From Methylotenera sp. (GTDB lineage Bacteria; Pseudomonadota; Gammaproteobacteria; Burkholderiales; Methylophilaceae): DNA of 53,446 bases. This document shows positions 20,936 through 32,465 of this stretch, one piece after another; positions within the stretch are counted from its first letter, which is position 1, and each line of letters begins with the position of its first letter. A model generated the notes under the pieces. That model was not told the origin of the DNA. It made no database searches and saw only the letters and a list, made by a program, of their open reading frames with translations. The translations under genes were made by a program, and so were the position numbers. The stretch covers positions 67,879 through 121,324 of the forward strand of contig SYKG01000005.1 in assembly GCA_005797835.1 (NCBI GenBank). Direction: 5' to 3'.

Positions 20936-22020
20936 GTTTTTTGAATCACAATATTTGGGAATTTATTACTGTAATCTTGAGAAAGTTTAGATACCTTAAT
21001 TGCTGTTAGACGAGCAATTTTTTTATAAGTCTTTGCAGCGCTACTCTCAGGCTCTGCTACCACTGTTGGGTTGCCATTATCAGCCTGTTCTCTTATCTTA
21101 ATATCTAATGGTAAGCTTCCTAAAAGAGCTATGTCATAATCTTGGCACATTTTTTCAGCGCCACCTGATCCAAATATATGTTCTTCGTTTCCACATTTTG
21201 AACACGCGTGTATAGCCATATTTTCTACAATACCAATAATTGGAATATTTACTTTTTCAAACATTTTTAATCCGCGTCTAGCATCAAGAAGGGCAATATC
21301 CTGGGGCGTTGTGACGATAATGACGCCTGTGACAGGCACTTTTTGAGATAAGGTAAGTTGAATATCGCCAGTTCCAGGGGGGAGATCAACAATAAGGTAG
21401 TCGAGATTATCCCACCTTGTTTCTTTTAAGAGCTGCTCTAGTGTACTAGTAACCATCGGGCCTCGCCATACCATGGGCGTTTCTGTATCTACAAGAAAGC
21501 CAATCGACATGGCTTGGATATTGTGAGCCAAAATAGGCTCCATAGACTTTCCATCTTTACTTTCAGGTTTATTATAAATACCTAACATTTGGGGTTGGCT
21601 TGGACCATAAATATCAGCATCTAAAATGCCTACGCGAGCACCTTCAGCCGATAAGGCTAACGCAAGATTGACTGCAGTTGTAGATTTTCCCACACCACCT
21701 TTACCAGAGGCAACAGCAATAATATTCTTAACTCCAGGAATAAGCGCTATCCCTTTTTGAGCGACATGAGAGGTAATTTTAAAATCAATCTCAATATTTA
21801 AATTAATTTTGGGGAATATTTTTTTTATGTGAGCGGAAATCAAATTCTTGATGTCATCTGCTTGGCTTTTGGCAGGGTAGCCAAGTAAGACTTTGATATC
21901 AATATCGTTATCTTTAATTGAAATGCTCTTGATAGATTTATCGTTAACGAGGTTATCGTTTGAATTTGGATCAACAACATCCCTCAATAAATTCTTTATT
22001 TGTTCTTCAGAGTAAGCCAT
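20932..22020 (-). CDS. apbC: Mrp/ApbC P-loop Fe-S carrier ATPase
   Basis: N-terminal MIP18-like domain, deviant Walker A ASGKGGVGKSTTAVNLALAL, DADIYGPSQPQMLG, CSKCG. Confidence 0.95.
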   Translation of the reverse strand: MAYSEEQIKNLLRDVVDPNSNDNLVNDKSIKSISIKDNDIDIKVLLGYPAKSQADDIKNLISAHIKKIFPKINLNIEIDFKITSHVAQKGIALIPGVKNIIAVASGKGGVGKSTTAVNLALALSAEGARVGILDADIYGPSQPQMLGIYNKPESKDGKSMEPILAHNIQAMSIGFLVDTETPMVWRGPMVTSTLEQLLKETRWDNLDYLIVDLPPGTGDIQLTLSQKVPVTGVIIVTTPQDIALLDARRGLKMFEKVNIPIIGIVENMAIHACSKCGNEEHIFGSGGAEKMCQDYDIALLGSLPLDIKIREQADNGNPTVVAEPESSAAKTYKKIARLTAIKVSKLSQDYSNKFPNIVIQKT

Positions 22021-22102
22021 GAGTGCTAATTTTAACCTATCTTAGTTGAGGCGTCATTTGATAGAATAGTGACTTACTCAAATTAATAAAGTTTCTGAAT
22101 TC

Positions 22103-24136
22103 ATGCGAAAGATCATAGTTACTTCAGCCTTGCCGTATGCAAATGGAAGCATTCATTTGGGCCATTTAGTGGAATACATACAAACTGATATTTGGGTTAG
22201 GTTTCAAAAAATGCAAGGCCATGAAGTTTATTATGTTTGTGCTGATGACACACATGGAACGCCTATTATGCTTAAGGCAGAAAAAGAGGGCATTAGCCCT
22301 GAAACCCTTATAAAAAAAGTACATATAGAACACTCAAAAGATTTTTATGATTTCTTTGTAAATTTTGATAATTTTTATTCTACAAATTCCCCAGAAAATC
22401 TTGAGCTCTCTCAGACTGTTTATAAAAAACTAAAACAGAATAAAAAGATTTATTCAAAAATGATAGAACAATTTTACGATCCAGTAAAAGAAATTTTTTT
22501 ACCTGATCGTTTTATTAAAGGTGAGTGCCCCAAGTGTCATGCTAAAGAGCAATATGGTGATTCATGTGAAATTTGTGGAGCAACATATACACCAACAGAA
22601 TTAATTAATCCTACATCTTCATTATCAGGTTCTATTCCTATTAAAAAAAAGACAGAGCATTACTTTTTTAAACTTTCAAAGTGTGAATCATTTCTAGCAG
22701 ACTGGACTTCATCTGGAGTGCTTCAACAAGAAGCAGCTAATAAAATGAAAGAGTGGTTTAAATCTGGCTTATCTGACTGGGATATCTCAAGAGATACACC
22801 TTATTTTGGTTTTGAAATTCCAGATGCACCAGGTAAATATTTCTATGTATGGCTTGATGCGCCCATTGGTTACATGGCGAGCTTTAAAAAACTTTGTAAA
22901 GATAAAAAAATAAATTTCGAGGAGTTTTGGAATGCAGATTCTAAAACAGAGCTCTATCACTTTATTGGAAAAGATATTCTTTATTTTCACGCATTATTTT
23001 GGCCTGCGACTCTTGAATATTCAGGTTTTAGAAAACCTACAAAGATTTTTGCGCATGGCTTTCTTACAGTGAATACAGAGAAAATGTCTAAATCTCGTGG
23101 CACTTTTATAACTGCCAGAAGTTACTTAGATTATATTAAAAATCCAGATTATCTTAGATATTATTACGCAGCTAAATTAAATAGCACAATGGAAGACATT
23201 GATCTGAATTTGGATGACTTCTTATCTCGAGTAAATAGCGATCTTGTAGGTAAATTTATTAATATAGCAAGCCGAACGTCAGGATTTATTCATAAGTATT
23301 TTGAAGGTAAACTTTTTCTTGATGATTCAAGAACACATCAAGAGCATATTTCTATAACACAGAAATGTAAAAACTTGGATAATCAAATTAAGACCTTGTT
23401 CGAATCAAGAGAATATGGCCGTGCAATTCGAGAAATTATGCATTTAGCAGATATTACAAATGAGTATGTAAATACGAAAGCCCCTTGGATGCTTGCAAAA
23501 GATGAATTTCAGCATAAAATGGGTTCAGATTTACATGTGATATGCAGTCGAAGTCTTGAAGCTTTTAGAACACTTTCGATATATTTAACACCTGTTTTGC
23601 CTAAACTTACTTCAGAAATTGCGAAATTTTTTAATGAGAAGGAATTTAAGTCATTTAAAGATATTGATAAAAAAGATATAACAGTCAATATTTACCAGCA
23701 CTTATTAACCAGAGTTGAAAAGAAGGATATCGATATGATGATTGAATCAAGCAAAGAAGTATTAGACAAAAATATTGAGCCTTCAAAAAAGTTGGATGAT
23801 AATCAATCTACTATTTCGATTGATGATTTTATGAAGATTGATTTAAGAGTCGCACTTATTAAAGAGGCTTCTTTTGTAGAGGGGGCTGATAATCTTCTTA
23901 GATTGCTCCTAGATCTTAACGACGGAAAATCAAGACAAGTTTTTGCTGGCATTAAATCTAAATATAATCCTGATCAGCTTGTTGGAAAATTAACTGTTTT
24001 GGTTGCAAATTTAAAGCCTAGGCAGATGAAATTTGGTTTATCTGAAGGAATGGTTCTTGCTGCAAATGATGAATCTGAAGGACCATTTATTCTCTATCCA
24101 GATCAAGGAGCTAAACCTGGTATGCGCATTAAATAA
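22103..24136 (+). CDS. metG: Methionyl-tRNA synthetase
   Basis: [23 protein letters not shown] (HIGH), [18 protein letters not shown] zinc site, [11 protein letters not shown] (KMSKS), C-terminal tRNA-binding domain. Confidence 0.98.
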   Translation: MRKIIVTSALPYANGSIHLGHLVEYIQTDIWVRFQKMQGHEVYYVCADDTHGTPIMLKAEKEGISPETLIKKVHIEHSKDFYDFFVNFDNFYSTNSPENLELSQTVYKKLKQNKKIYSKMIEQFYDPVKEIFLPDRFIKGECPKCHAKEQYGDSCEICGATYTPTELINPTSSLSGSIPIKKKTEHYFFKLSKCESFLADWTSSGVLQQEAANKMKEWFKSGLSDWDISRDTPYFGFEIPDAPGKYFYVWLDAPIGYMASFKKLCKDKKINFEEFWNADSKTELYHFIGKDILYFHALFWPATLEYSGFRKPTKIFAHGFLTVNTEKMSKSRGTFITARSYLDYIKNPDYLRYYYAAKLNSTMEDIDLNLDDFLSRVNSDLVGKFINIASRTSGFIHKYFEGKLFLDDSRTHQEHISITQKCKNLDNQIKTLFESREYGRAIREIMHLADITNEYVNTKAPWMLAKDEFQHKMGSDLHVICSRSLEAFRTLSIYLTPVLPKLTSEIAKFFNEKEFKSFKDIDKKDITVNIYQHLLTRVEKKDIDMMIESSKEVLDKNIEPSKKLDDNQSTISIDDFMKIDLRVALIKEASFVEGADNLLRLLLDLNDGKSRQVFAGIKSKYNPDQLVGKLTVLVANLKPRQMKFGLSEGMVLAANDESEGPFILYPDQGAKPGMRIK

Positions 24137-24838
24137 TTAAGCTTGATTAATTTCGAAGTAAATTTTTTCTAGAGTTTTGGAAGGTTCTTTTGATTGAGTA
24201 ATCGGTCTTCCGATCACTAAATGACTGGAGCCAGCTTGAACAGCTTCTAGTGGAGTCATGGTTCTTATTTGATCATTTGCGATATTGTCTTTCATTCTTA
24301 TGCCTGGTGTTACAAATAAAAATGATGGGCTAAAGTGATTTTTAAGAAAGTACAAATCTTTGGGAGAGCAAACAATGCCGTGAAGTCCGCTTTCTTCAGT
24401 TAATTTAGCAAGATATAATATTTGATCTTCTAAATCTCTAGATACCCCAATTTCGTTTAAACTTTTTTGATTCATACTTGTTAACACTGTTACTGCAATC
24501 AGGAGGGGAGATTGTTTAGATTTATTTACACCTTCTAAAGCAGCTTCCATCATGCTTTTTCCTCCAGAAGCATGAACATTAAGCATCCATATACCTAACT
24601 GACTTGCAGCCTCACAAGCTTTTTTTACAGTAGAAGGAATATCATGAAATTTAAGATCTAGGAATACTTTAAAATTTAAACTATGAAAGTATTCAATGAG
24701 AGCAGGCCCTGTCGCTGTAAATAACTCCTTACCAATCTTTAAATTACAATATTGAGGATTAAGTTGAGATACCAATAGTTTTGCATTTGAAAGATTTGCA
24801 TAATCAAGTGCTACGGTTACCTTATGCATTGCTGTCAC
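24137..24838 (-). CDS. pyrF: Orotidine 5'-phosphate decarboxylase
   Basis: VALDYANLSNA, VFLDLKFHDIPSTVKKA, LNVHASGGKSMMEAAL, VTPGIRMKDN, VIGRPIT. Confidence 0.96.
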   Translation of the reverse strand: MTAMHKVTVALDYANLSNAKLLVSQLNPQYCNLKIGKELFTATGPALIEYFHSLNFKVFLDLKFHDIPSTVKKACEAASQLGIWMLNVHASGGKSMMEAALEGVNKSKQSPLLIAVTVLTSMNQKSLNEIGVSRDLEDQILYLAKLTEESGLHGIVCSPKDLYFLKNHFSPSFLFVTPGIRMKDNIANDQIRTMTPLEAVQAGSSHLVIGRPITQSKEPSKTLEKIYFEINQA

Positions 24839-26010
24839 TAACTAATTTCATTAATCTCAGTTGGCTCTGAAGGGAGAGACTCCCAAGCATTGCATGCAGG
24901 GCATTGCCAATAGTGTTGTTTTGCTTTAAAGCCGCAGCTATTACATTTAAATAATCGTCGATTCCCAATAGCATTTCGAACGGTTTGTTGAATAAGTTGA
25001 ATATCTTGTTCTTTTTGCTTGCTACTTAAAGTCCGAGCTTGAAATAGTTGATCCAATGCTTGAAGGCTTGGTTTTCTTATAAGCTCTTTGCGCGCAAGTT
25101 CTTCTGCCTTTTCAGAGCCTTCTAATTTTAGTGTAGCTTCATAAATGACATTAAGCAGTGATCTTAATTTGTAATTTTCAAAATAAAGATTAAGAAGTGA
25201 TAAACCTTCTTCAGATTTTTTAAGCTTTTCAAATGAGTTAAGTATTTTTACTGCTACAAGACCAAGAGATTCAGGATCTTGAAATTCAATTTTTTTCCAC
25301 TGATTAATTGCTTTATTATGATCATTATCTTCAACATACAAATCGCCAAGTAATATATTTGCACGGACACACTTCTTACGAGCATTAAGAGCATCATTAA
25401 GATACTTAATTGCTGATTTGTTGTCCTTATCTAAAATGGCATCAAGGGCAATTTCACAAAAATAATGACTAATTTCTAATCTAAATGAAACACCAGATTC
25501 TTTTTCTAACTTTGTAGCCATTGAAATTGCATTTTGCCATTGACGTTCTTTTACGTAAATTTCAAGTAATGCATTTGACGCATATTGTTTATATTTTCCA
25601 GACTCTAGTTTTAGGAATAATTCTTCAGCGCGATCAAATAAGCCAGCTTTAAGATAATCTTGAGCTAATTCTGCTCTCACAGATTCTTTTTGTGAGGGAT
25701 TAAGGTCGCGATTTTCTAATAAGTCTAAGTGCATATTGATTGCACGATCGATATGACCTGTGCGTCTTAAAATGCTGCCTAAAGCGAAATGGAGTTCAAT
25801 TGATTCATTATTAATACGGACTGCATCAATAAATGCACTTACTGCTTTTTCATATTGATTAGTAATAAGATAATTAACGCCTTTAAAATAGGATGCTGGA
25901 AGACTTGTAGATTCTTTTATGAGTTGTTTAATATCAACTCGAGCTGCAATCCAGCCTAAGGCAAAGAAAAAAGGAATACCAAGGAGCCACCAATATTCAA
26001 ATTGAATCAT
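24838..26010 (-). CDS. lapB: LapB/YciM, TPR plus rubredoxin-like zinc domain
   Basis: N-terminal TM, TPR repeats and C-terminal FKCNSCGFKAKQHYWQCPACNAWESL; next to ihfB-rpsA as in many proteobacteria. Confidence 0.94.
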   Translation of the reverse strand: MIQFEYWWLLGIPFFFALGWIAARVDIKQLIKESTSLPASYFKGVNYLITNQYEKAVSAFIDAVRINNESIELHFALGSILRRTGHIDRAINMHLDLLENRDLNPSQKESVRAELAQDYLKAGLFDRAEELFLKLESGKYKQYASNALLEIYVKERQWQNAISMATKLEKESGVSFRLEISHYFCEIALDAILDKDNKSAIKYLNDALNARKKCVRANILLGDLYVEDNDHNKAINQWKKIEFQDPESLGLVAVKILNSFEKLKKSEEGLSLLNLYFENYKLRSLLNVIYEATLKLEGSEKAEELARKELIRKPSLQALDQLFQARTLSSKQKEQDIQLIQQTVRNAIGNRRLFKCNSCGFKAKQHYWQCPACNAWESLPSEPTEINEIS

Positions 26011-26050
26011 AATTGATTTATTGTATATCCATTAATTGATAGATCAAAAA

Positions 26051-26080
26051 AAAGCATATCCTAGAAATAAGATATGCTTT
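26051..26080 (-). terminator. Candidate Rho-independent terminator of the rpsA-ihfB transcript
   Basis: Perfect 10-bp inverted repeat AAAGCATATC (26051-26060) / GATATGCTTT (26071-26080), followed on the minus strand by a T8 run. Confidence 0.8.
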
Positions 26081-26096
26081 CAGACGACATCGCGTT

Positions 26097-26375
26097 TCAT
26101 TTATCAACACGATCTCTAAGTTCTTTACCTGCTTTAAAATGAGGAACATATTTCTCAGGGACTTCTACTTTTGAACCTGTCTTAGGGTTTCTACCTATAC
26201 GAGGAGGTCGATAATTTAAACTGAAACTACCAAACCCTCTGATTTCAATTCTTTTTCCTTTAGAGAGTGTATCGCCCATTGCATCAAGAATCGTTTTGAC
26301 GGATAACTCAGCATCTTTGAATATTAGCTGAGAGAAACGGTTAGCAAGCAGATTGATTAATTTAGACTTGGTCAT
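26097..26375 (-). CDS. ihfB: Integration host factor subunit beta
   Basis: HU/IHF fold: [49 protein letters not shown]. Confidence 0.95.
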   Translation of the reverse strand: MTKSKLINLLANRFSQLIFKDAELSVKTILDAMGDTLSKGKRIEIRGFGSFSLNYRPPRIGRNPKTGSKVEVPEKYVPHFKAGKELRDRVDK

Positions 26376-26383
26376 AAGATTAA

Positions 26384-28099
26384 TTATTTTTTACTATCTA
26401 ATTTTGCCTTCAATAATGCACCAAGGTTCGTTGTGCCAGCATTATCAGTCCCATCTTCAACCTCTATTTTTTTCTTAGCTACTTTTGGTTTAGCTGTTTT
26501 TTTAGATTTGAGTGAAAGTTGAATTGTTCTCTCTTTCGCGTCGAGACTTAGTATTTTAACTTCAATTTCATCACCTACTTTCACTACATTTGAGGCATCA
26601 TCAATTTTATCTTCGCTAACTTCATTAATATCAACAGTGCCTTCAACTTGATCAGCTAAAATTACTAGGACACCAGAAGTATCCGCTGATTTAACTGTAC
26701 CTTTTACAAAGCTGCCTTTATCGTTTGCTTTTGTGAAGCCTGTAAAGTTATCGCCTGATAATTGTTTAAGGCCAAGAGAAATTCTTTCCTTGTCAACATC
26801 GATTGCTATGATAATCGCTTCGAGTTCGTCACCCTTTTTAAAATTTCTAACAACCTCTTCTCCTGTTTTATCCCAAGAGATATCAGATAAGTGGATAAGG
26901 CCATCTATGCCGCCATTAAGACCGATAAAAATACCAAAGTCAGTAATTGATTTAATTGGGCCTTTGATTTTATCACCTTTTTTATGTGATTCAGAGAATT
27001 CAGCCCATGGATTTGATTTACATTGCTTCATTCCTAATGAAAGTCTTCTTCTGTCTTCATCAATTTCAAGAATCATGACTTCAACTTTGTCACCGAGTTG
27101 TGCAATTTTTCCTGGATGGATATTTTTATTTGTCCAGTCCATTTCAGAAACGTGAACTAAACCCTCAATACCCGCTTCAATTTCAATGAATGCACCATAG
27201 TCAGTTAAATTAGATACTTTACCGAATAGACGTGTACTTAAAGGATATCTCCTTGATAAACCCTTCCAAGGATCATCATCGAGTTGTTTTAAGCCTAATG
27301 AAACACGATTTTTTTCTTGATCAAATTTAAGTACTTTAGCTTCAACTTCATCACCAATATTTAATATTTCAGATGGATGCTTTACTCGTCTCCATGCCAA
27401 ATCAGTAATGTGAAGTAACCCGTCAATACCGCCCAAGTCCACGAATGCACCGTAATCAGTAATATTTTTAATAATACCTTTAACAGTTGCACCTTCAGTA
27501 AGCGTGCTAATCACTGTATCTCTATCCGCACCTGAAGATTGTTCCATAACTGCTTTTCGCGAAACAACCACGTTGTTTCTTTTCTTGTCAATTTTGATAA
27601 CTTTAAGATCCCATTCTTTATTTTCAAATGGTGCAGTATCTTTAACAGGCCGCACATCTACGAGTGAGCCTGGTAAAAATGCTGTGATTCCGTTTACAGA
27701 AACTCTTAAGCCACCTTTAACACGACTACTTACAAAACCTTTAACTACCTTTCCTTCATTCATTGCATCTTCGAGATCAAGCCATGCTTGCATTTTTTTT
27801 GCTTTTTCTCTGGATAGAATCGTTGAACCAAAGCCATCTTCTAGTTTTTCAATTGCAACTTTAACAAAGTCACCTACTTTAACGTCAAGTTCACCTTGGT
27901 CATCAAGGAACTCTTCTGCTTTAATAACGCTTTCTGATTTAAGTCCTGCATTTACAATTACAAAATCATTGTCAATAGTTATAACCTCGGCTGTGATAAC
28001 TTCGCCTGAACGCATTTCTTTCAGCGCCATGCTCTCTTCAAATAGAGCTGCGAAACTTTCTGTGGATTTTGATTCTGTATTTTTTGCTGTCGTTACCAT
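26384..28099 (-). CDS. rpsA: 30S ribosomal protein S1
   Basis: Six S1 domains (e.g. [30 protein letters not shown]); cmk-rpsA-ihfB synteny. Confidence 0.98.
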   Translation of the reverse strand: MVTTAKNTESKSTESFAALFEESMALKEMRSGEVITAEVITIDNDFVIVNAGLKSESVIKAEEFLDDQGELDVKVGDFVKVAIEKLEDGFGSTILSREKAKKMQAWLDLEDAMNEGKVVKGFVSSRVKGGLRVSVNGITAFLPGSLVDVRPVKDTAPFENKEWDLKVIKIDKKRNNVVVSRKAVMEQSSGADRDTVISTLTEGATVKGIIKNITDYGAFVDLGGIDGLLHITDLAWRRVKHPSEILNIGDEVEAKVLKFDQEKNRVSLGLKQLDDDPWKGLSRRYPLSTRLFGKVSNLTDYGAFIEIEAGIEGLVHVSEMDWTNKNIHPGKIAQLGDKVEVMILEIDEDRRRLSLGMKQCKSNPWAEFSESHKKGDKIKGPIKSITDFGIFIGLNGGIDGLIHLSDISWDKTGEEVVRNFKKGDELEAIIIAIDVDKERISLGLKQLSGDNFTGFTKANDKGSFVKGTVKSADTSGVLVILADQVEGTVDINEVSEDKIDDASNVVKVGDEIEVKILSLDAKERTIQLSLKSKKTAKPKVAKKKIEVEDGTDNAGTTNLGALLKAKLDSKK

Positions 28100-28183
28100 T
28101 AAATATTACCTATAAAGTCCTACCTAGCGATAGGGATGTTAAAGTAAGAAATAGATCTTTGGAATCTATAACACCTAATTTTT

Positions 28184-28855
28184 TCAAGACGTTTGATACC
28201 TTAAACTGAAGAGATGGGCGATATTATCAACGGCATCAGATATGCTTAATTTGTCTGTATCTATTTCTATAGCGTCTTTGGTTTTTAAGAGAGGGGACAA
28301 TGCTCTTTGTAAATCCCGCTTATCTCTTAACACAATTTCGTTTAAAACTGAATGGATATTAACAGGGTTTCCTTTTGAGATCAACTGTTTATATCTTCTT
28401 TCAGCTCTAATTTGAACGCTTGCAGTTAAGAATATTTTGATTTCAGCATGCGGGAAAACAACCGAGGTCATATCTCTTCCCTCAGCAACTAATCCAGGGC
28501 TTTTTTCAAAATTTCTCTGAAATCCAAGAATTGCTTCTCTAAGCGCTTTGTGAACAGCAACTTCTGAGGCTCCCTGACCAGATTTTTCAGTGCGTATGGC
28601 TTCAGAAATATCTTTACTGTCGAGTAAAATTTGATCATTTTTGAAGCTTAAGTCAATATTTTCAAGGACTTTCAGTAACAAAGCTTCATTATTGAGGGGT
28701 ATATTTTGCATATGGGCTGCATAGCCAATCGTACGGTAGATCGATCCCGAATCTAGATAGTGAAAGCCAAGTTTCTTCGCAATAAGCTTTGCCACTGTGC
28801 CTTTCCCAGAAGCTGAAGGGCCATCAATAGCAATTATAGGAATATGAGATGTCAT
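28184..28855 (-). CDS. cmk: Cytidylate kinase
   Basis: IAIDGPSASGKGTVAKLIAKKLGFHYLDSGSIYR, LVAEGRDMTSVVFPHAEIKIFLTAS. Confidence 0.97.
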   Translation of the reverse strand: MTSHIPIIAIDGPSASGKGTVAKLIAKKLGFHYLDSGSIYRTIGYAAHMQNIPLNNEALLLKVLENIDLSFKNDQILLDSKDISEAIRTEKSGQGASEVAVHKALREAILGFQRNFEKSPGLVAEGRDMTSVVFPHAEIKIFLTASVQIRAERRYKQLISKGNPVNIHSVLNEIVLRDKRDLQRALSPLLKTKDAIEIDTDKLSISDAVDNIAHLFSLRYQTS

Positions 28856-30142
28856 TTATGACCTCACTATACTTTCTAGAACTTCAAAGTAAGTGGGAAA
28901 TGTTTTATTTACGCATGCCGGATTATTAATTGTGATTGGTATATTTTTAAGACTCACCAATGAAAAACACATGGCCATTCTGTGGTCGTCGTAAGTATCT
29001 ATCTGTGCATGCGCTTTGACATGAAGAGGAGGGGTAATTTCAATAAAATCTTCACCTTCAATTATAGTTGCACCTAATTTTCTGAGTTCAGTTGCCATAG
29101 CTTTAATGCGATCAGTTTCTTTAACCCGCCAACTTGCAATGTTATAAAGTTTAGAAGTACCTTTTGCAAATAAAGCCAAGACCGCAAGTGTCATTGAAGA
29201 ATCTGGAATGTGATTGCAATCAAGATTGATTGCCTGAAGTGTTTCAACTTTTGCAACTTTAATTGATGCTTCAAGAATATTAATTTTAGCGCCCATAAGG
29301 GTAAGGATCTCAGCAAATTTCAAATCGCCTTGAATACTATTTTTCCCAATACCATTAACTTCGATATCTCCAGCAAGCGCACCTGCAGCCAAAAAGTAGG
29401 AAGCTGAAGAAGCATCACCTTCAACAAATATTTCCCCCGGACTTAAGTACGTACTCGAATTGGGAATGACAAAATGCTGCCAGTCTAATTTTTTTACAAA
29501 TACGCCAAATCGCGCCATGAGATTTATCGTGATATCGATATAGGGTTTTGAAATTAAATCACCTATGATTTCGATAGATACTTCTCTTTTTGTAATTGGA
29601 ATCGCCATCAAAAGAGCTGTTAAGAATTGACTTGAAATATCACCTCTAATTTTTATGGGACCATTAATAATGATTTCAGAAGGAGATATTTTTAGAGGGG
29701 GATAACCTTCTTGATTAAGATAGCTTATATCTGCATTTAATTGTAAAAGCGTATCAACGAGATCTTTAATTGGACGCTCTTGCATTCGATGCACACCACT
29801 TAATATGTAATTACCACGATTAAAAGAAAGTACTGCAGTAAGCGGCCTAAATGCAGTACCTGCATTACCTAAAAAAATTTCGGATGATTTATTTTTAAAA
29901 TGACCCTGTGTGCCTTGAATGAGAATATCGCCATTATCTTTTTGCTCAAGATTTACTTGAAGTTTTTTTAACGCCTCGATCATGTGATAAGTATCATCAG
30001 ATACAAGTGCATGTTTTATAGTTGTTGTGCCCTTTGCAATTGCAGATAAGAGAAGAATACGATTTGTTATACTTTTAGATCCAGGGAGGGTAACTTGACC
30101 AGAAATAGATAGAACAGCTTTTAATTTCTTTTGGATTGTCAT
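28856..30142 (-). CDS. aroA: 3-phosphoshikimate 1-carboxyvinyltransferase
   Basis: LPGSKSITNRILLLSAIAKG, LGNAGTAFRPLTAVL, RMQERPIKDLVD, RVKETDRIKAMATELRKLGA. Confidence 0.97.
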   Translation of the reverse strand: MTIQKKLKAVLSISGQVTLPGSKSITNRILLLSAIAKGTTTIKHALVSDDTYHMIEALKKLQVNLEQKDNGDILIQGTQGHFKNKSSEIFLGNAGTAFRPLTAVLSFNRGNYILSGVHRMQERPIKDLVDTLLQLNADISYLNQEGYPPLKISPSEIIINGPIKIRGDISSQFLTALLMAIPITKREVSIEIIGDLISKPYIDITINLMARFGVFVKKLDWQHFVIPNSSTYLSPGEIFVEGDASSASYFLAAGALAGDIEVNGIGKNSIQGDLKFAEILTLMGAKINILEASIKVAKVETLQAINLDCNHIPDSSMTLAVLALFAKGTSKLYNIASWRVKETDRIKAMATELRKLGATIIEGEDFIEITPPLHVKAHAQIDTYDDHRMAMCFSLVSLKNIPITINNPACVNKTFPTYFEVLESIVRS

Positions 30143-30151
30143 GCGCTTAAA

Positions 30152-31006
30152 TTATTGAGACCATTCGTTACGAGTTTTGCTCGCGTTTTTAAATAATGCT
30201 AAAATCTTTTTTTCATCTTCATGCTTAATCGCGTCATTAATTAATTCCATTTGATTCTCAAAATATTTAATATCTTCAAGGATGAATTTTTTATTTGCGA
30301 AAATGATATCTTTCCACATCTCAGGAGAACTAGCTGCAATTCTTGTAAAATCTTTAAATCCGCTTGCAGCATACTGTAAAAGCTCATTTGCATTTGATCT
30401 CTGCGTAATCATGTCTACAAGAGAAAAAGCTAATAGGTGTGGGAGATGACTAATTGTTGAAAATATTTTGTCATGATCAATATGAGACATATATGAAACT
30501 TTGGCACCTGCATTTTTCCAAAGCGTTGTAATCATTTCTTTTGCTCTAAGAGATGAATGTTGATCTGGGGTTAAAATGACATTTTTATTCTTAAATAAAT
30601 CACTATGGGCTGCCATTGCACCATGTTTTTCAGATCCAGCAATAGGGTGCCCACCAATAAATTGAGAGTATTGCTGACCTAAAATTTCTCTTGCAGATTC
30701 AATTACATCTGTTTTTGTACTGCCTACATCCGTAATTATGGTATGTGAAGATAAATATGGTTGAATTATTTTGAGTATAGATGGAATTTGGGCGACCGGT
30801 GTTGCAATAATTATAATATTTGCTTCCGCAATATTTTTGTCTAAATCTTGGCTCGTATGATCGATAATCTTAAGCTTAATTGCATCATTAAGATTATCTT
30901 GGTTCCTCCCAACGCCTATAATACTAGACGTAAGACCAGTTTTTTTCAAAGAGAGTGCAATAGATCCCCCGATAAGACCGACACCAAAAATAAGAATTTT
31001 ATTCAC
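30152..31006 (-). CDS. tyrA: Prephenate dehydrogenase
   Basis: FGVGLIGGSIALSLKK, DVGSTKTDVIESA, FIGGHPIAGSEKHGAMAAHSDLFKNKNVILTP. Confidence 0.93.
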   Translation of the reverse strand: MNKILIFGVGLIGGSIALSLKKTGLTSSIIGVGRNQDNLNDAIKLKIIDHTSQDLDKNIAEANIIIIATPVAQIPSILKIIQPYLSSHTIITDVGSTKTDVIESAREILGQQYSQFIGGHPIAGSEKHGAMAAHSDLFKNKNVILTPDQHSSLRAKEMITTLWKNAGAKVSYMSHIDHDKIFSTISHLPHLLAFSLVDMITQRSNANELLQYAASGFKDFTRIAASSPEMWKDIIFANKKFILEDIKYFENQMELINDAIKHEDEKKILALFKNASKTRNEWSQ

Positions 31007-31020
31007 TGTATATGGTTGAT

Positions 31021-31782
31021 TTATTTGATATTATTTAAGATTCGAATTGTATCATGTTCACTATTAAAAGATCGCCATTCCTTATTTATGAATAGCTCAA
31101 AAGGCTTAAAGTGAGTTTTATAATTCATTTTTTTACTTTCTTTAATCCAGTAACCTAAGTAAAAATAATCTAATCCTTTTTCAATGCACCAATTGATAAG
31201 CCATAGTATGGAATAGGTGCCATAACTCCGAGATTTATCGTGAGTATCATAAAATGTGTAAACTGCAGAAACTCCATCATTAATTATATCGATAAAACTT
31301 ACCATTTTTAAATGGCCTTGATGTTCAAATTGAATTAATCGACTATCAATATTGCTTTGTAGTAAAAATTCACTGTACTGATTGATATCTTCATCGGTTG
31401 TTTTTATTTTATCGTGCCTCATTTTTTGATAATCCAAATAAAGCTTAAAATGATTTTCATTAAATGAAAGAGGGAGGACTGAAGCTTTTAAATAACTATG
31501 ATTTTTCAGGATTCGCTTAAAGCTTTTTGAGGACACAAAATTTTTAACATTGATACGAATAGGAATACATGCATTACAGAGTTCACAATATGGTTTGTAT
31601 GTAAATTTACCACTTCTTCGAAAACCTTTTTTTATGAGGCCATCGTAATGAGATTGACTGATAAGGTGATGAGGAGTTGCCACCAAGGATTGAGATGCTC
31701 GACCTTCAACATAACCACATGCATAACTTGTGGTAACATAGAATTGAATCTTATGACTAGAAAGTTTGTCAGGAAGGCTCAT
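31021..31782 (-). CDS. bpt: Aspartate/glutamate leucyl- or arginyl-tRNA-protein transferase (Bpt/Ate family)
   Basis: CGYVEGRASQSLVATP, GLIKKGFRRSGKFTYKPYCELCNACIPIRI, DYFYLGYWIKESKKMNYKTHFKPFE. Confidence 0.92.
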   Translation of the reverse strand: MSLPDKLSSHKIQFYVTTSYACGYVEGRASQSLVATPHHLISQSHYDGLIKKGFRRSGKFTYKPYCELCNACIPIRINVKNFVSSKSFKRILKNHSYLKASVLPLSFNENHFKLYLDYQKMRHDKIKTTDEDINQYSEFLLQSNIDSRLIQFEHQGHLKMVSFIDIINDGVSAVYTFYDTHDKSRSYGTYSILWLINWCIEKGLDYFYLGYWIKESKKMNYKTHFKPFELFINKEWRSFNSEHDTIRILNNIK

Positions 31783-32465
31783 GTTTTAATGTAAGTCTTG
31801 AGTAATTGAAGAAACTTATCACGTGCGATTTCCTTAGCACCAAAATTTAAAAGATAATCTGTTTTCATCTGACAGTCTATCATTTTTATATTAATATTTT
31901 TTAGGTGCTGGACAGTTTGTACGAATGCTATTTTGGAAGCATTCGCATCAAAATGAAACATAGATTCACCAAAGAAAACGCAATCTATAATAATCCCGTA
32001 AAGACCTCCAACCAGGTTTTTATTGAAATAAATTTCAAAAGAGTGAGCCATTTTTAGTCGGTGTAATTCTGAATATGCACTGATAATGCGATCATCAATC
32101 CAAGTACCATTTTGACCCTTCCTTTTTACCTCAGCACAATGTTTAATGACAGCTGTAAAATTCTTATTTATAAAAAATTGATAATTATTTTTTTTAATTT
32201 TTTTAGATAGTGATGAAGAAATCCTTAGGTCATTGGGAAATAATACTAGCCTTGGATTAGGTGACCACCATAAAATAGGTTCTTGTTTATTAAACCAAGG
32301 AAAGATTCCTTGCTTATAAGCCTCAATAATTTTTTTAGCTTTAAGTGTTTTCGATATGGCGATAAGACCATTAGGCTCATTAAGCGCTTGATCAGTATTC
32401 GGAAAGGGATCATGATTATCAAGAAAAGTGATATATCCAAAATCCGTTTTTATCTTTTGACCCAT
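31779..32465 (-). CDS. aat: Leucyl/phenylalanyl-tRNA-protein transferase
   Basis: EAYKQGIFPWFNKQEPILWWSPNPRLVLFPNDLRIS, GTWIDDRIISAYSELHRLKMAHSFEIY, FFGESMFHFDANASKIAF. Confidence 0.95.
   Translation of the reverse strand: MGQKIKTDFGYITFLDNHDPFPNTDQALNEPNGLIAISKTLKAKKIIEAYKQGIFPWFNKQEPILWWSPNPRLVLFPNDLRISSSLSKKIKKNNYQFFINKNFTAVIKHCAEVKRKGQNGTWIDDRIISAYSELHRLKMAHSFEIYFNKNLVGGLYGIIIDCVFFGESMFHFDANASKIAFVQTVQHLKNINIKMIDCQMKTDYLLNFGAKEIARDKFLQLLKTYIKT

Noticed and set aside
26733-27155. 140-aa plus-strand ORF inside rpsA
   Set aside because: Antisense shadow of the repeated S1 domains.
27504-28115. 203-aa plus-strand ORF antisense to rpsA
   Set aside because: Fully antisense to a clear rpsA. 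Ser/Thr/Leu-rich composition is typical of a mirror ORF; no recognisable domain.
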